Source: Mucor racemosus (Eukaryota > Mucoromycota > Mucoromycetes > Mucorales > Mucoraceae). From it: DNA of 64,000 nucleotides. Positions 9,831 to 21,743 of this stretch are shown one piece after another. A program made the position numbers and the translations under genes. The stretch lies in assembly GCA_027405735.1 (NCBI GenBank), contig JAPEHQ010000015.1, forward strand, positions 1-64,000. Direction: 5' to 3'. Each line of letters begins with the position of its first letter. Positions within the stretch are counted from its first letter, which is position 1. The notes beneath the pieces are model-generated. The model made no database searches. It had not been told where the DNA came from and was given only the letters and a program-made list of their open reading frames with translations.

Positions 9831-12302
9831 TTAAGCTTTTAATGACTCGAGATATTTTTCACGTTCTTTTTGAGCAGGAGTTTTTCCTGTTTGTTGTGGT
9901 TGTTTTCTTGTATTATTACCTAATCTCGATGGTTGGTGAGACCTATTTTGTTGTCGTGAGCCAAGCATACCGCTAATTGATGATTTCTTCTCTTGCATTT
10001 TCAATTTAGACTGGCCTCCTTCAGCCTCCTCTGCAGGGATCATAGTACGCACAGTAGATGATGAGAAAGATGCTGTTGGGGTTGGTCCTCCTCCTCCTCC
10101 TCCTTCTATATTTGTCTCATCATTCATAAACCCAATTGGCATAGAAGGCCTAGTACGTGCTGTTTGACTAGTACTAGCTTTTAATGATAATGATACTAAA
10201 TGTTGATTTTGAAGTCTTGGATTGACACTACCTAAAGGAGATGCTACCGGTCGATAACTAGATCCTACACTATCCATATATGAACTATTTCGATCTCCAG
10301 CTGATGATGATGACAAACTATGATTAGAACCGCTTTCTTTTAAATTATTTCCGCTCCAAGAAGATTGAAGCATTCGTCTAATGGTATCTACGTTATTGCC
10401 CATTTTACGAAGTGTATTGTTTTTAGACGAATAAGGAGAGATTGATTCTACCGTAATAGGAGAGCCAGGAGTAGTCTTTAATGTATTATTTTCGACTTTA
10501 TGAATATCTGTTGTTACAATGCTCAAGGATGTACGAGCTGATGAAGGTGCTGATTTTAGGATAATAGAATCAGATTGGTCTTTTGTTGATATTTGTTCTT
10601 GTTTTACATCTTCTTGAGATGGATGACTAAACAAGTTTCTCAAAGATTTTGGGCTTGTTGAAGATCCATTCAAAGGTGCAGCGGTTCCAGACTTTTTACC
10701 AAGTGTTGCACTTTTCGTGTTATCATTTCGACCTGCGAGTAAATTATCACTACTATCGCCTTGATTATCAATGTTTGATTGTTGCGATTGCAATGCTTTT
10801 CTACCAGATACTGTTGCTGATCCAGATAAAGTGGAACTCATAAGGGTTCTTTTTGGGCTTGATGAACTAGGGGATGCTGCAGATGTATCGGCGACTTTTG
10901 TGGATGTCCAGTTATTTATATCTAAAGATACTTCTGAAAAGTTCTTTTTATTTGAACCTCGTAATGTAGCATATTTTGAAACAGAATTTGATGTTGGTGT
11001 AGATGGTATTTGACCATTTGCAAAATGAGAAAACATGGCATGAGCAGCTTCATCCGTTATAATCATGGATCGAGTACGAGATTTTCTAGAGGCCGATCTA
11101 ATAATTTTACGAGCTGCAGAGGCTGCTTCTAATGGAGAATCAGTATTAGTTGCTTCTTGATTCTCTTTTTCTTCTTGATTTGAATGTTGACTATCATCAT
11201 CCACTTCATTCATGTCGTATTTATTAATTTCATCTACCATTGAGTAATCTGTATCGGTAATAGCTTGAGTAGGCACTGATGTAATAGTCTTTAATCCTAG
11301 TGGAGAGGGCGTTGATGGTGACATTGGTAAACTAAAATAAGATTCAGGTGGAATGGTATCAATCATGATCTTATTACTATTGAGCTCCTCATTCTCAGGT
11401 GATTCATGACGCACTAATGATTTTTTACTACTATTACGACTAAAATACTCTAAAGGAGAATCTGGTCTAGGTGAAGGTGGAGGTAAAATAGTCGTAGGTA
11501 ATGATGGAGTTGATTGTCCAACAATAGAACGAGGAAATCTTGATGAAGTAGAAGATGATTGTCTACTCATGCGAGCACTCTCTGCAGGACTTTTGGTTGG
11601 TGAGCGAATACTACTAGTACTTGTATTATTACTCATGTTGTCAAAGAATTGATTTAAAGGGGCAATACTACCCGACTTATTGGTTACTGATTTTCTGCGC
11701 ATTGATTGACGCAGAGTGCTGCGTATTGTAGCAGTTTTTTGTTGTATAGTTGCAGCTGCAGAGGATAAGAATGGCTTTGAATCATCTAAATCAATGGATA
11801 CATAATCCTGTTGTTGGTTTAAATAAGAATTATAGATGTCATTTGCTTCAATTGAATCTAATTCCATTTTATCAGTAAAGAAAGATAAATTTGGAGGTGG
11901 TAAAGGTAAATTAATTTTAATTTCATCAGTTGAAACGGAAGAAGCATTATCATCTTTTACAGGTATTGATACTGGAGGAGGAATATTATTTTTTTCATCC
12001 AAATGTGATGTATAGGTATAAGGTGAAGGCGGTGCTGATGATAATGGTATAGTAGAATGTGAGTTGTTTTTTAATGTGCTGGTTGAAGTATCGTTATTGA
12101 ATTGCATTAACGGTTTTACAGGATAAACAGATGAAGATGAATAGGAGCCAATATTCTTTTCTAAACCCGATCCCTCCTGAGTTCCCACTGTTGTTCTTTT
12201 TTTACCAATTCGTTTTCTAAAAATCAAATAAACAGTAGAAGATGCAATTGAGATGACTATAATTAAAACCAAGGCAATAGCCCAAGAAGGAAAGCCTGAC
12301 AT
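9831..12302 (-). CDS. Membrane-anchored Ser/Thr-rich protein, 823 aa, function unknown
   Basis: One uninterrupted reading frame with ATG at 12302 and TAA at 9831. Residues about 7-28 (starting W-A-I-A-L-V-L-I-I-V) are strongly hydrophobic and are followed at once by R-K-R-I-G-K-K-R, so a single anchor with an N-out, cytosolic C-terminal tail is likely by the positive-inside rule. The remaining ~790 residues are low complexity: Ser, Thr, Pro and Asn rich with many S-P and basic-S sites, a G6 run, and a charged helical end K-E-R-E-K-Y-L-E-S-L-K-A. No enzymatic domain was recognised. Such tails in fungal plasma-membrane proteins are often phosphorylated scaffolds, but that is inference. An upstream exon encoding an outer domain cannot be excluded, although the 1.3 kb upstream shows no open frame. 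Confidence 0.85.
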   Translation of the reverse strand: MSGFPSWAIALVLIIVISIASSTVYLIFRKRIGKKRTTVGTQEGSGLEKNIGSYSSSSVYPVKPLMQFNNDTSTSTLKNNSHSTIPLSSAPPSPYTYTSHLDEKNNIPPPVSIPVKDDNASSVSTDEIKINLPLPPPNLSFFTDKMELDSIEANDIYNSYLNQQQDYVSIDLDDSKPFLSSAAATIQQKTATIRSTLRQSMRRKSVTNKSGSIAPLNQFFDNMSNNTSTSSIRSPTKSPAESARMSRQSSSTSSRFPRSIVGQSTPSLPTTILPPPSPRPDSPLEYFSRNSSKKSLVRHESPENEELNSNKIMIDTIPPESYFSLPMSPSTPSPLGLKTITSVPTQAITDTDYSMVDEINKYDMNEVDDDSQHSNQEEKENQEATNTDSPLEAASAARKIIRSASRKSRTRSMIITDEAAHAMFSHFANGQIPSTPTSNSVSKYATLRGSNKKNFSEVSLDINNWTSTKVADTSAASPSSSSPKRTLMSSTLSGSATVSGRKALQSQQSNIDNQGDSSDNLLAGRNDNTKSATLGKKSGTAAPLNGSSTSPKSLRNLFSHPSQEDVKQEQISTKDQSDSIILKSAPSSARTSLSIVTTDIHKVENNTLKTTPGSPITVESISPYSSKNNTLRKMGNNVDTIRRMLQSSWSGNNLKESGSNHSLSSSSAGDRNSSYMDSVGSSYRPVASPLGSVNPRLQNQHLVSLSLKASTSQTARTRPSMPIGFMNDETNIEGGGGGGPTPTASFSSSTVRTMIPAEEAEGGQSKLKMQEKKSSISGMLGSRQQNRSHQPSRLGNNTRKQPQQTGKTPAQKEREKYLESLKA

Positions 12303-13637
12303 TATATGCTATATGCGATATGCTATATATAGATACACAATAATTGTGAGTAGAATATATAGTTTTTTTATTTCAAGGATTTACCTTTTATTTTGATAAA
12401 TAGTAAAGAAAAAAATGTTTGAAAAAGAGAGAGAAAAACAGAGAAACCAATTGAACTCATATAGGAGATCATTTTATTCGAAATAGAATAAAAGAAAAGG
12501 AGGGATAAAGAAAGGAGTGTCAATGAACGAGATGTTAGTTTTTATTATAAAGAAGAATATATAACAGTATTTTGCTTTATATAGCAACAGACAGCAAAAT
12601 CAGGTATCGATAACAATAGAATACATGTTGAATTTTAAGGGGGAGAGAGCATTAGAAATAAAAGGATACATTAGGGGAAGAAGAAGAAGAAAAAAGCAGG
12701 GTGTACGATGAGATTTGAAAGAGACAAAGAATAATATATCTAGTATCTACAAATTTACATTGGTAATTACGACAATGTCAATGTACGAAAAATAAATATA
12801 TATATATATAATACCTTGCTCGAGTAGTTATCCTATTCATCAGCATTCATGATGTTTGGAATTATATACCTCCATACTATATGTGTATATAGACAAATAT
12901 GCACAGGCAACTGATTCTCATATAACATCTTTGCATACCATATAAATATATACAATACTAGGGCTATGTTCTTATGTTATTTAAGCAAAGAGTATATCAG
13001 AATGTTGCATGTATTTTCGATTTTATTACATGCTAGATTCTTAATCCCATGATTTCTTTGATAAATAGTATATTAAGATATACAAACTTAAAACAGTTTA
13101 CAGTTAACTTTATTCTTTTCTATATTATGCAAATGTATTTGACAGGGATTTAGTTTTGAAAAATGGAAAGTCCCATTGTTTCGGCTGAACAATTTTAATG
13201 ATAGCAATCTGGTTGCAGTAATTATGCTAACAAAAACTAATTATAACCAAAATTCATTGACAATCTATAAACTTGATCAATTTGTTTACAATCTGAAAAT
13301 ATAAAGTATTGTGCATTGAAAACTTTTATAGTGATACGTGTGCTAAACAGTTTAGCTATAAAAGGAAACCATATGCTACGAATCTTGTTGTTTAAACCCG
13401 GTTAGCATCTTTAAATTGCTTTCATCATGTTATGACAGCATTATTTATCCATAAGCGTCCGATGGTTGTTTCGTAATGAGAAAGCCAATGATATCATATT
13501 GATGGTATATATAAACAACAACTATATCATGATTCATATCATGGAAAAAAAAAGTATAAAAAAATCTTTTGATTTCAACATGAATTTTTCATTTTCTTTC
13601 ACTATTTATATACTTTGCAATCTCTAAATAAATAATA
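12303..13637. other. Divergent intergenic region, promoters of both neighbours
   Basis: Lies between the minus-strand 823-aa gene and the plus-strand small secreted gene, so it holds both promoters. It has a purine-rich tract just upstream of the minus gene (12420-12450), several TATATA runs (12790-12810, 12940) and a TTTATATA element at about 13604-13615, roughly 25 bp before the ATG of the plus gene. No gene seen. Confidence 0.6.
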
Positions 13638-13963
13638 ATGAACACCAAGATTTTTCTCACTTTGTTAGCTGTTGTCTGCATCATTGCAGTTGCTCAAGCT
13701 CAAACTTCTTCAGGTAGTTATGTGTACAAAAAATGATAAAAAAAAATAATGTAATTAAGACAAATGTAGCTGCCAATCCTATTGAATCCCTTCAGAGTAG
13801 AGCTTCTTCTGTAGCTGCTAGTGCTACCAATACATCCCCTTCTGCTCCCTCCAATACTGATAGCAGTGCTGCTTTCTCTTTGAATTCTGGTTTGACTAGC
13901 ACTGTTCTTATGCAAATTATCGTTCTTGGATGTGCTTTCATCGCTTCATCTTTCTTGGTTTAA
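13638..13963 (+). CDS. Small secreted, probably GPI-anchored Ser/Ala-rich protein, 89 aa
   Basis: Two exons, 13638-13713 and 13770-13963, with a 56-bp GT-AG intron; together 270 nt. Residues 1-22 form a classic signal peptide (M-N-T-K-I-F-L-T-L-L then A-Q-A-Q cleavage region). The middle is rich in Ser, Ala, Thr and Pro, suited to O-mannosylation. The last ~20 residues are hydrophobic (V-L-M-Q-I-I-V-L-G-C-A-F-I-A-S) after a small-residue stretch, the layout of a GPI attachment signal. It probably ends in the cell wall or outer plasma membrane leaflet. The start was chosen because it alone gives the signal peptide; an ATG at 13733 lies in the intron. The specific role is unknown. Confidence 0.85.
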
Positions 13964-14166
13964 GTTTAATACTCTTTTACATAATAACCTTTCCCAATAT
14001 CTTAATGTATTAAATGTAATATGTACAGATACTAGCTTTTTATGCATTACATCATGTTTGGTGCTTCTTTTTTGGGCAAGACAATAAAAACAAACTCTAA
14101 TTCATAAAAATCATTCTTCGTTTACCAACATAAATTTCGTTTTGAGTTTATACTTTGTTTGGCGGC

Positions 14167-14202
<36 letters not shown>

Positions 14203-15439
14203 GCAAATTATTAATTAATTAGTTAGTAGATTAGATAACTCTTTTACTACAAGTTGATTAATTATGCAAAGTTTGCAGCAAAAGCCTTAGTCTTTCACTA
14301 AAGCTGCTCACCCTGTATTACAAGAGTTGCGATATGTTCTTTGAAAACAGTTTCTAAGTTTACCTTGGCCACTTATTTATCATAATTTGTAGGGTTTTCT
14401 TGAAATAAAAATTGATCATACATTACTTGTGTACTCAATATTATCAATATTTTCATAGATAATCTACCGTATATAAAGATGTAAATTACTAATTATTTTT
14501 GTGGAATATATTTGGTTTCTATATATCTTTTCTTTTTAGGGCTTGTAGCGATATATCCTGTACCAGTATCATCATTGGAGCCCAAGCTATACGTGGTATT
14601 CTATCGTATTGCAAAACTAGTTTAAACAAATCTATAATTACAGTCTGCTTTCATTACCTTCGAATTGATAGATCCACCATCCTTCATCTACATTTCATAA
14701 ATATATTCAATAATAAATCAGTAATGATAAATTATTTCCACGATAGATTTTGTTTAAACCTTTCTATTTTGTGCCCATCTAGCTACTTCGCCTCTCACTA
14801 TAGCACTATTGGCTTCATCTAAGAATACAGTCAAATCTCGTTACCTTCTTGTGATAGATTTCACTTCTTCCATCTGATAAATGTATTCGATTTTTGGCTT
14901 CAAAGTTTCCAACAAAGTTACCACAGATTGGAAGTATATAAGAACCAAATCTATTTGGGACGTTTACGTGAGTGGGGCTTCCTATCTCTCATTGAGAATA
15001 TAAAGAGATAATTCATTTTATAATAAAGTCTTTAGTTTTCGTGTCGGGATTGGTTTAGTCTTGTGGTATATCACCTAGTATCATCACTATCATCGTTATT
15101 ATTGTCCTAAATAACCTTGGTACAAGTTATAATAGCATGATGATTGCACTACGAAGAAAGTAGGGCCTTTATAATTAACTTTAAAAGGAAGCCATGAAAC
15201 ATTAGATCCTAGTTTCGAAATGTATTTATACAACAATTTCGTTTGAATGCCGGCTCCTTTCCAGCAAATCAGGCGAACTTGCTGCAAGTTTGATGGACAC
15301 TGATGCAAAGCTACGGTCTTCCAATTTGTCAACAATGATAAAATACTGATTTCCTATTCCAAAATTTGTAAATTCTGTCAAATTGCTATATGATGCATTT
15401 ACTTTATTTGTTTTATAGCAAAATAAATATACTATTCCT
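13964..15439. other. Non-coding, possible decayed LTR element
   Basis: Includes an (AT)n microsatellite (about 14169-14198). A segment starting TGTGGAATATA (14500) and ending near TATTCCAAA (about 15362) has LTR-like termini resembling the solo LTR at 24982, but no clean target duplication, so the call stays open. Open frames at 14499-14822 and 15335-15099 have no supporting motif. No tRNA: a GGTTTAGT-like string near 15050 lacks a B box. Confidence 0.45.
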
Positions 15440-16190
15440 CTTTTGTTTTGCGAGAAAACATTGACTTTTCGCCAAGAAAATAAATATTATCCACCAAAAC
15501 AAGAGCACATTGGTATGCTCTTGTTGTGTTTGAAAAGTAAAATGAAAAGCGAGAGCAATAAAATGAATAGTGGGTTGTTTTTCTATATTAAATATTTCTT
15601 GTACACCTTTAAATAAACTAAATGGCATAAAATTCGGGAAAATCTTATAAGAAATTTTCTGTGAAATTCAAAATGAAATGCCATCATGTTTTTAGTTTTT
15701 TTCTGGCCACTTTTATATATGCTAATCCTTCGAATATAACTTTTTTTAATGGTGGCTCTCACAACTATCTATATACCAAGCTATTTCTTGCAAATGTAGC
15801 TGCATTTTTTTAGGAGAAATCGAGGGTTTCTGTAATGAGTCAAACATTTCAGTTTCATTCATTCAAAATCTTGCCTCATTCCTTATATAAATACTACAAG
15901 GAAACCATTATATGACTCCTTGTAGATGTATCTGTCCTGTTAAACTCCCTTTACTTTTAGTTATTCACTAGTAAATATTTAATTTACAAATAAGGACACC
16001 AACATTCATTAATTCAGTGATCACCAATGTATAATAAGAATAACATATATAAGCATATTATCCACCTCTGTTATTAGTCCAAAATTACAGATCATTATAC
16101 TTTTGTGTGATTATTTTTTTTAGGAACTCAAGAAAATAGAACCTATAGAGACCTATAAAAGCGTCTCATTCACTACGAATATTGACGTTG
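15440..16190 (-). repeat. Dispersed repeat R, copy 5 (degenerate)
   Basis: Shares blocks with R copy 2 (25985-27245), for example TTTTGTTTTGCGAGAAAACA near 15440 and the GTAGCTGCATTTTTTTAGGAGA block near 15796. It is split by a solo LTR (15831-16099). Similarity is patchy and the ends are uncertain. Confidence 0.5.
15831..16099 (+). mobile_element. Solo LTR family 4, copy 1
   Basis: Begins TGTAATGAGTC and ends near ATCATTATA; closely similar along its length to 42115-42386, which keeps the intact ATCATTACA end. Internal CTTATATAAATACTACAAGG looks like the LTR promoter TATA region. The terminal CA has mutated and no clean 5-bp duplication is visible, so this is the older copy. Confidence 0.75.
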
Positions 16191-16249
16191 GTAAGCTTAA
16201 ACTTCACATGCAGTTAGATATAGATAGACTGTATTAAAAGTTTTCAAGG

Positions 16250-16732
16250 TGCAGTAAAATAAGGGTGTAAAAAAGCGATAAAGAATACTGTTAAAATTCT
16301 TCTTTATTAAAATATGGATAATGTGCAATAAAATGGTTATTCTACGTCTCTATTTATGTTATTAGGTGATTATTTACTATCCGGCAAATGTATTGCAATT
16401 GCGAACGATTCCATTAATTTTGAGTGTAAATTTTGGATTGTTTGGTTATTGATTTGGTGGATCAAGAACGGTGTTTTAAATATATTCTGTCAATTATTCT
16501 TTCAGAACAGCCCTTACTTGTTCTACTTGATAAGCATGTACCTTTTGTCTTTTTTATTTGAGATATCCCACATTACTTTAGTATTTTAACATCTCTTATT
16601 TGAGTATTATATCCTTGCTATCTTCATGCAATTTTCTATTTACTATATAGTCTTATCTTTGATAGCATGGTTTCAATGAGATGACATCTAATTTAGGTAT
16701 TTTATGATGGGAATCTAGCTTAGTTTACTTCA
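16250..16732 (-). mobile_element. Solo LTR family 3, copy 1
   Basis: 483 bp, inverted relative to 37037-37522 and 61957-62439 and similar over the whole length. In this orientation it begins TGCAGTAAAATAAG and ends TAGTTTACTTCA. Flanking pentamers are CAAGG (16245-16249) and CCAGG (16733-16737), a target duplication with one mismatch. The 77-codon open frame inside (16356-16589) is part of the LTR and is not a host gene. Confidence 0.88.
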
Positions 16733-17199
16733 CCAGGTTCTAGCCTCCATGAGCTATATTAAATGGTTTTTAGAGTGAGTTGCACAAACTTTAGAATACG
16801 TATTGACGCAAGAAATATGTATAATTTAATAAAGAAACTTGTTAAATTAAATCACGCACAAAAACTGAATAGAAACTTTTTTATTTGATGATACTGTAGC
16901 AATAATTTGCAATGAACCTGTCAACCTTAACCTATTATTATATTACTATCCTAACCTAATCACATCACACATTATTACCTTCTTATCCGAATTGCATATC
17001 AATATCCAGCTTATGCAAGACATTCTATTATTATTACCCGCATTGAGGCACAACTAATGACCACATCATTACAATATCAACTTACTCGCATTCCCGTTAT
17101 AGAGTAATACCTCAGTAGCACTGTGTCCCTGAAGTATAGTTCATGAAGGGAACTAGACTTGAATAATTTAGTATAAATAATCATCTTATTTTCATAATT
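16733..17199. other. No gene seen
   Basis: AT-rich unique-looking sequence between two solo LTRs, with no open frame, repeat match or RNA gene that I could recognise. Confidence 0.6.
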
Positions 17200-17204
17200 C
17201 CTTT

Positions 17205-17736
17205 TGTTGTATTCCACCTACTAGTATCATATATTATCACCTTCTACAGTATCAATACATCTTACAATCTATTGACTACGACATGTATTGAAGTGCAAGT
17301 CTTGATATCGGATATAAGAAACTCCTAGCGTACCAAGTTTAATCCAGTAATTACCAAGAACGCTTTGACCTCAATTATGACACCATACATAGTATTTCAT
17401 TCCAGCGGTCAATCAATCAAGTAGCTATCAAAGCAACATTCAAGCACATTTAGCGCAGCATTAAAACAAGACAACTCACAAGCTCTGCAAGAACGGTTAA
17501 ATTATGATTGATCCATTTCAATCCATACATTACTATCAAACAGATCCAATGGTTCAATAGTGCCTTAAATTACATCTCAGGATCTCAATGTCAAATCAAT
17601 ATAAAAGGCCATACTTTTACATCTAAATAAACGATATCTTGTTTTTATTATACAGTTGAAGAACTGATTAATTCTCATTTTTTTATAATTGTATTCTTTT
17701 TTAAGTAATATTTATCAATCCTGAAAATATACGACA
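17205..17736 (+). mobile_element. Solo LTR family S, copy 1, TSD CCTTT
   Basis: 532 bp, TGTTGTATTCC to AATATACGACA, flanked by perfect CCTTT duplications (17200-17204, 17737-17741). Near-identical to 21216-21743. A TATAAAAG motif followed about 20 bp later by AAATAAACG resembles an LTR promoter and poly(A) signal, supporting the + orientation. No internal retroelement region adjoins it, so it is a recombination-derived solo LTR. Confidence 0.94.
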
Positions 17737-17839
17737 CCTTTTATTTATTTGCCAGTTATCCGCATCATTTCCCTTATTATATATTCTGAACAAACCTAAC
17801 AACGTAACAAATAAGTCTTTGTTTGCGTTTCTTGCCCCT

Positions 17840-20073
17840 TATATAATATAACCCTGATAGTACCTATATTAAAAATATTAGTCCCTTATGTTAGCATGCG
17901 TATTCAGATAAAACAAAAGAATACCAGCTTGATAGTCTGATATGCCTTATCAAATGGCGAATATATCCTTGAAATATCAAAACAAAAAGAGAGAAACAAC
18001 ACACGTAGAAAAGGATTTCCAAGGCTCTACATTATTTAGCGCAATGAAAACCCTGCTAAATTGCACATTTCAGCCAATGTAAAAGCAGCATTACAGAGCA
18101 TCAACCCATAAACTAAACAAAATAGACTATATCTGTTATCATAGAAACATGCATTTTCTACCAGAAAGCATGGCTGTCATATCATATATTCATTAAAAAA
18201 TTGCAAACGCAAGCCCGTAGAGTGACGCCATAATTGAGCATAGCAAGATTGAACGGCTAAGTATCTTATACTATGACATATCTAAGTTTTAAATAAAAAA
18301 GCTTTTTTTTTTAAAAAAAACTTTTCTTATATTTAACCACGTACGGTCTGAAAATTCAGAGTTTTTAGCGGACATTTTCGGTGACTCATTTTATCCTTAC
18401 CAACACTCGTGATTTACATCAAAAAACAGAAAAGTCAATTTTTGATACCAAAATCAACGTTTAAATATACTATATTGTGAGTGACAATTATAGCTATAAC
18501 TAATACACATTTGATAAAAGCTTAATATTAAATGTTAAGTAATGAAATTTTGTACTTTTGCCCCAAAAACGGATTTTTGGTTAAAGGATTTTCATGTAAT
18601 ATTTTGCAATAAAAATGTTTGTTGTTTTTTATCGCAAAAATAGAGCGCTAAATTCTGAGTATATGTATATTTTTTGTTTTTATAATTGGTAGTATAATTA
18701 ACTTTAGATTTGCAAAAGCAGAAAAAAAAAATTAAAAAATGTCAAAATTGATGATCTGGATAAAAATAATTTTTGAAATTAATGTTCCGCTGATAAGCGT
18801 TGTAAGTCTTAAAAATAAGAGATTTTATAATATTTGAGAACTTTTTCCAGAATTTACAATGCTGTACCCACTTGATTCAAGCTTATTACTGCAAATATTT
18901 ATACATTTTAGTATTATGTGGTAGTTTATTTGATAATAATATAGTCTTACGTTATAATTATTGCGCTAAAAGTGATTTACATTAAGTTTTAGTCTTACCT
19001 CTCCAATGTCATAAACATAAACATGGCCATCACTGGAACCTATTGCCGCCTTTTTACCCACTTTGTCCTAAACCAATGTATCCAATCCTTTATTAGAACA
19101 AATTTAAGTACTTATTACAAATGGTTCCGCGGTATTTGCATTCAAATTCCATAAATTAAATTGACTTGTTCCATCAACAGTATTATCAAATGTATCATCA
19201 GTCCGCCTTATGATAAATGTCAATTTAAAATCAGAAACATTCCATTGTTATTTTTATAAGTTATGAAAAGCTTGATTTTTAATAATACAGCAATTAAATA
19301 AAAAACAAGATGATACTAATAGCATATGGTGAGTATTCAAAATCTAAGTAAGTTTGATGAAGTATACCTATAAACCTTTTTAAAAATCCTGAGGAAAACA
19401 CAACATTTTGGTCCTGTAATTCCTATCCATAAAAATGCTGCGATTTCGACTACAAAATAAATGCACTCTTTATCTATCTTGACGTCAATGTATATTGTTG
19501 GGTATCAGTTTTTTACCAGTTGTCTTTTCTCTAATTCATTAATATTTAGTCATATTGAACGATGGTTTGTAGCACTGCCAAAAAAGAAAAATGAATACTT
19601 CAAGGGTTTCCTGCATATCAAATTATGCGAATTAGTAGTAATGATTGCACTTACCTATGCTTTTTGAACACCTATTGATGTTAATCAAAATAATTAGTAT
19701 TCTGATTCAAATGTAATTTTGTTTTATACATTTATATTCACCCATTCAATAAATGACATCATATTTATTATCCATTATTATGTCAACAAGCAACCTACAG
19801 TACTTCATCTTGATTCGATACATTTGACAATTAAATGCCTAAATTATACTTCAGCCACCAGGTATCACCACAAACAAATTTCCTACAGGTCGACGAAGCA
19901 TCACAATTTGGATCATTTTTTGTGTTCATAGATCTGCGCTCTCCAAAACATTCATAGATCTCTGCATGAATCGTATCTCTGTCTGTTCAATCTAACTGAA
20001 ATACATTTAACGCCAAAATTTTACTTGATAAAACGCCTTACTTTATTGCGAGTCAACACAATTAATTTGATGC
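17840..20073 (-). repeat. Duplicated block T, copy 1
   Basis: About 2.2 kb matching 21065-24150 and, inverted, part of 51380-52715. It carries a pseudogene fragment of a dynein intermediate chain (18997-19190, minus), which gives the block its orientation. It has no LTR termini or TIRs that I could define. The boundary near 20073 falls after GTCAACACAATTAATTTGAT; the left boundary is approximate. Confidence 0.85.
18997..19190 (-). pseudogene. Dynein intermediate chain fragment, copy 1 (broken)
   Basis: Minus-strand translation gives V-D-G-T-S-Q-F-N-L-W-N-L-N-A and G-S-S-D-G-H-V-Y-V-Y-D-I-G-E, matching the C-terminal WD40 blade of cytoplasmic dynein intermediate chains and the copy at 51629-51937. 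An in-frame TAA and a TAG in place of the conserved Trp codon (L-V-stop-D-K) break it. It ends at a GTAAG donor-like site, as the other copies do. Intermediate chains attach cargo and dynactin to dynein; this fragment cannot do so. Confidence 0.8.
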
Positions 20074-21064
20074 TACACTACGGCCGACCTGTGCTGTGCA
20101 AGGTGATTTTGTTGTGCCCAGATGGGCTGCACATTATAGCCGCCTGAGCTTTTGTGCTCACTGAATAATATGGCTAAAAAGATAACAAGATGCACATGGG
20201 CACAACAAAATAAACTGAACACGAGCATAACGAAAAGCCTGTATGTGTAGGATTATAGATTCTGTTTATATGCATGACATTAATCCCATGTGTGCATAAT
20301 AGTAGAATTACCCATAAGCATATTACTATCTCTATTTGCGCATAATAATAAAAATCTGACCATACGCATAATGAGCTGATTGTATGGGCATAAATTGGTT
20401 TGTACATAATCATCGTGCCGTTTTCAAAATTTCAACATTGCATATTTTACTGGAATAATGGGTTTCTGAATTACATTTGCTTTTACTAAAATAATATAGA
20501 TTATAGACAATAATACAATTCAATACGTTGTTGATGTAGAGCAATACATGCAGGAGCCAACATATGTATGATTATAAACATTTGTAAATAATGTTTACAG
20601 CTATAATTTTTGCAGCGACAATGTTTTTTGCTCGAGCATAAACTTAAATAACACTTACTGCTTAAATTTATATGCAATCCAAATCTAAGCTTATAGATGT
20701 TACTTTATCACACATAAAATTTAAACAAACTAACCTTCTTTAAACTTACTATTACTATGTTAGTTTACGATTTTCAACTATAAAAAGATTTGTTTTTAAA
20801 TATGGCTTCAATCAAAACTATGGTTATTAGGCAAGACATCAGATTATCCTTTTTTTGTGTTTCTATACCATTTGAAATTTTATCACTTTTCTGGAAGATT
20901 TCGTGGGTTTGTAGCTAGTTCTAGTTTTTTATTGAGTAGATAGTAGATATAAATATCTTTGCCTTCGATTTGATCTCGTAATCAAGAAATACGTCCAACA
21001 ATACAGTAGTAAATAATGATATTTGATATTTAATCTTAGAATGCGGTTAAATAAAAATATCAGC
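20074..21064. other. Non-coding spacer with TGCATAAT-type motif cluster
   Basis: 20080-20430 contains repeated variants of GCATAAT and TGTGC/GCACA on both strands, reminiscent of subterminal repeats in non-autonomous hAT elements, but no TIR or target duplication was found. 20430-21064 shows nothing recognisable. Confidence 0.5.
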
Positions 21065-21215
21065 CTCTAATATAACGACTGCTACCTATATTAAAAACAT
21101 TAGTCCTTTACGTTAGAATGCGTATTCTGATAAAAGAAAAAAATACCAGCTTGATAATAGTCTGATATGCCTTATCAAACGGTGAATAATATCCTTGGAA
21201 TATGAAAACAAAAAG

Positions 21216-21743
21216 TGTTGTATTCCACCTACTAGTATCATACATTATCACCTTTTACAGTATTAATACATCTTATAATCTATTGACTACGACATGTATT
21301 GAAGTTCAAGTCTTGATATCGGATATAAGAAACTCCTAGCGTACCAAGTTTAATCCAGTAATTACCAAGAACGCTTTGACCTCAATTATGACACCACATT
21401 ATTTCATCCCAGCAGTTAACCAATAAAGTAGTTATCAAATCAACATCCAAGTATATTTAGCGCAGCATTGAAACAAGACAACCCACAAGCTCTGCAAGAA
21501 CGGTTAAATTATGATTGATCCATTTCAATCCATAGATTACTATCAAACAGATCCAATGGTTCAATAGTGCCTTAAATTACATCTCAGGATCTCAATGTCA
21601 AATCAATATAAAAGGCCATACTTTTACATCTAAATAAACGATATCTTGTTTTTATTATACAGTTGAAGAACTGATTAATTCTCATTTTTTTATAATTGTA
21701 TTCTTTTTTAAGTACTATTTATCAATCCTGAAAATATACGACA
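21216..21743 (+). mobile_element. Solo LTR family S, copy 2, TSD AAAAG
   Basis: 528 bp, TGTTGTATTCC to TATACGACA, with perfect AAAAG duplications at 21211-21215 and 21744-21748. Very similar to 17205-17736. It is inserted in block T copy 2; copy 1 lacks it. Confidence 0.95.

Noticed and set aside
10649..11013. Two plus-strand frames over the 823-aa gene
   Set aside because: Antisense shadows of a long, coherent minus-strand coding sequence.
15040..15120. tRNA-like string GGTTTAGTCTTGTGGTAT
   Set aside because: Resembles an A box but no B box (GGTTCRANTCC) or closing acceptor stem was found. No tRNA or 5S rRNA gene was recognised anywhere in the window.
14500..15362. Possible LTR from TGTGGAATATA to TATTCCAAA
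   Set aside because: Termini resemble family 1 but the flanking pentamers do not match convincingly and there is no second copy in the window.
16356..16589. 77-78 codon frame partly conserved at 37416-37180
   Set aside because: Both lie wholly inside family 3 solo LTRs with defined target duplications; conservation follows from the LTR itself and the third copy (62 kb) does not keep it.
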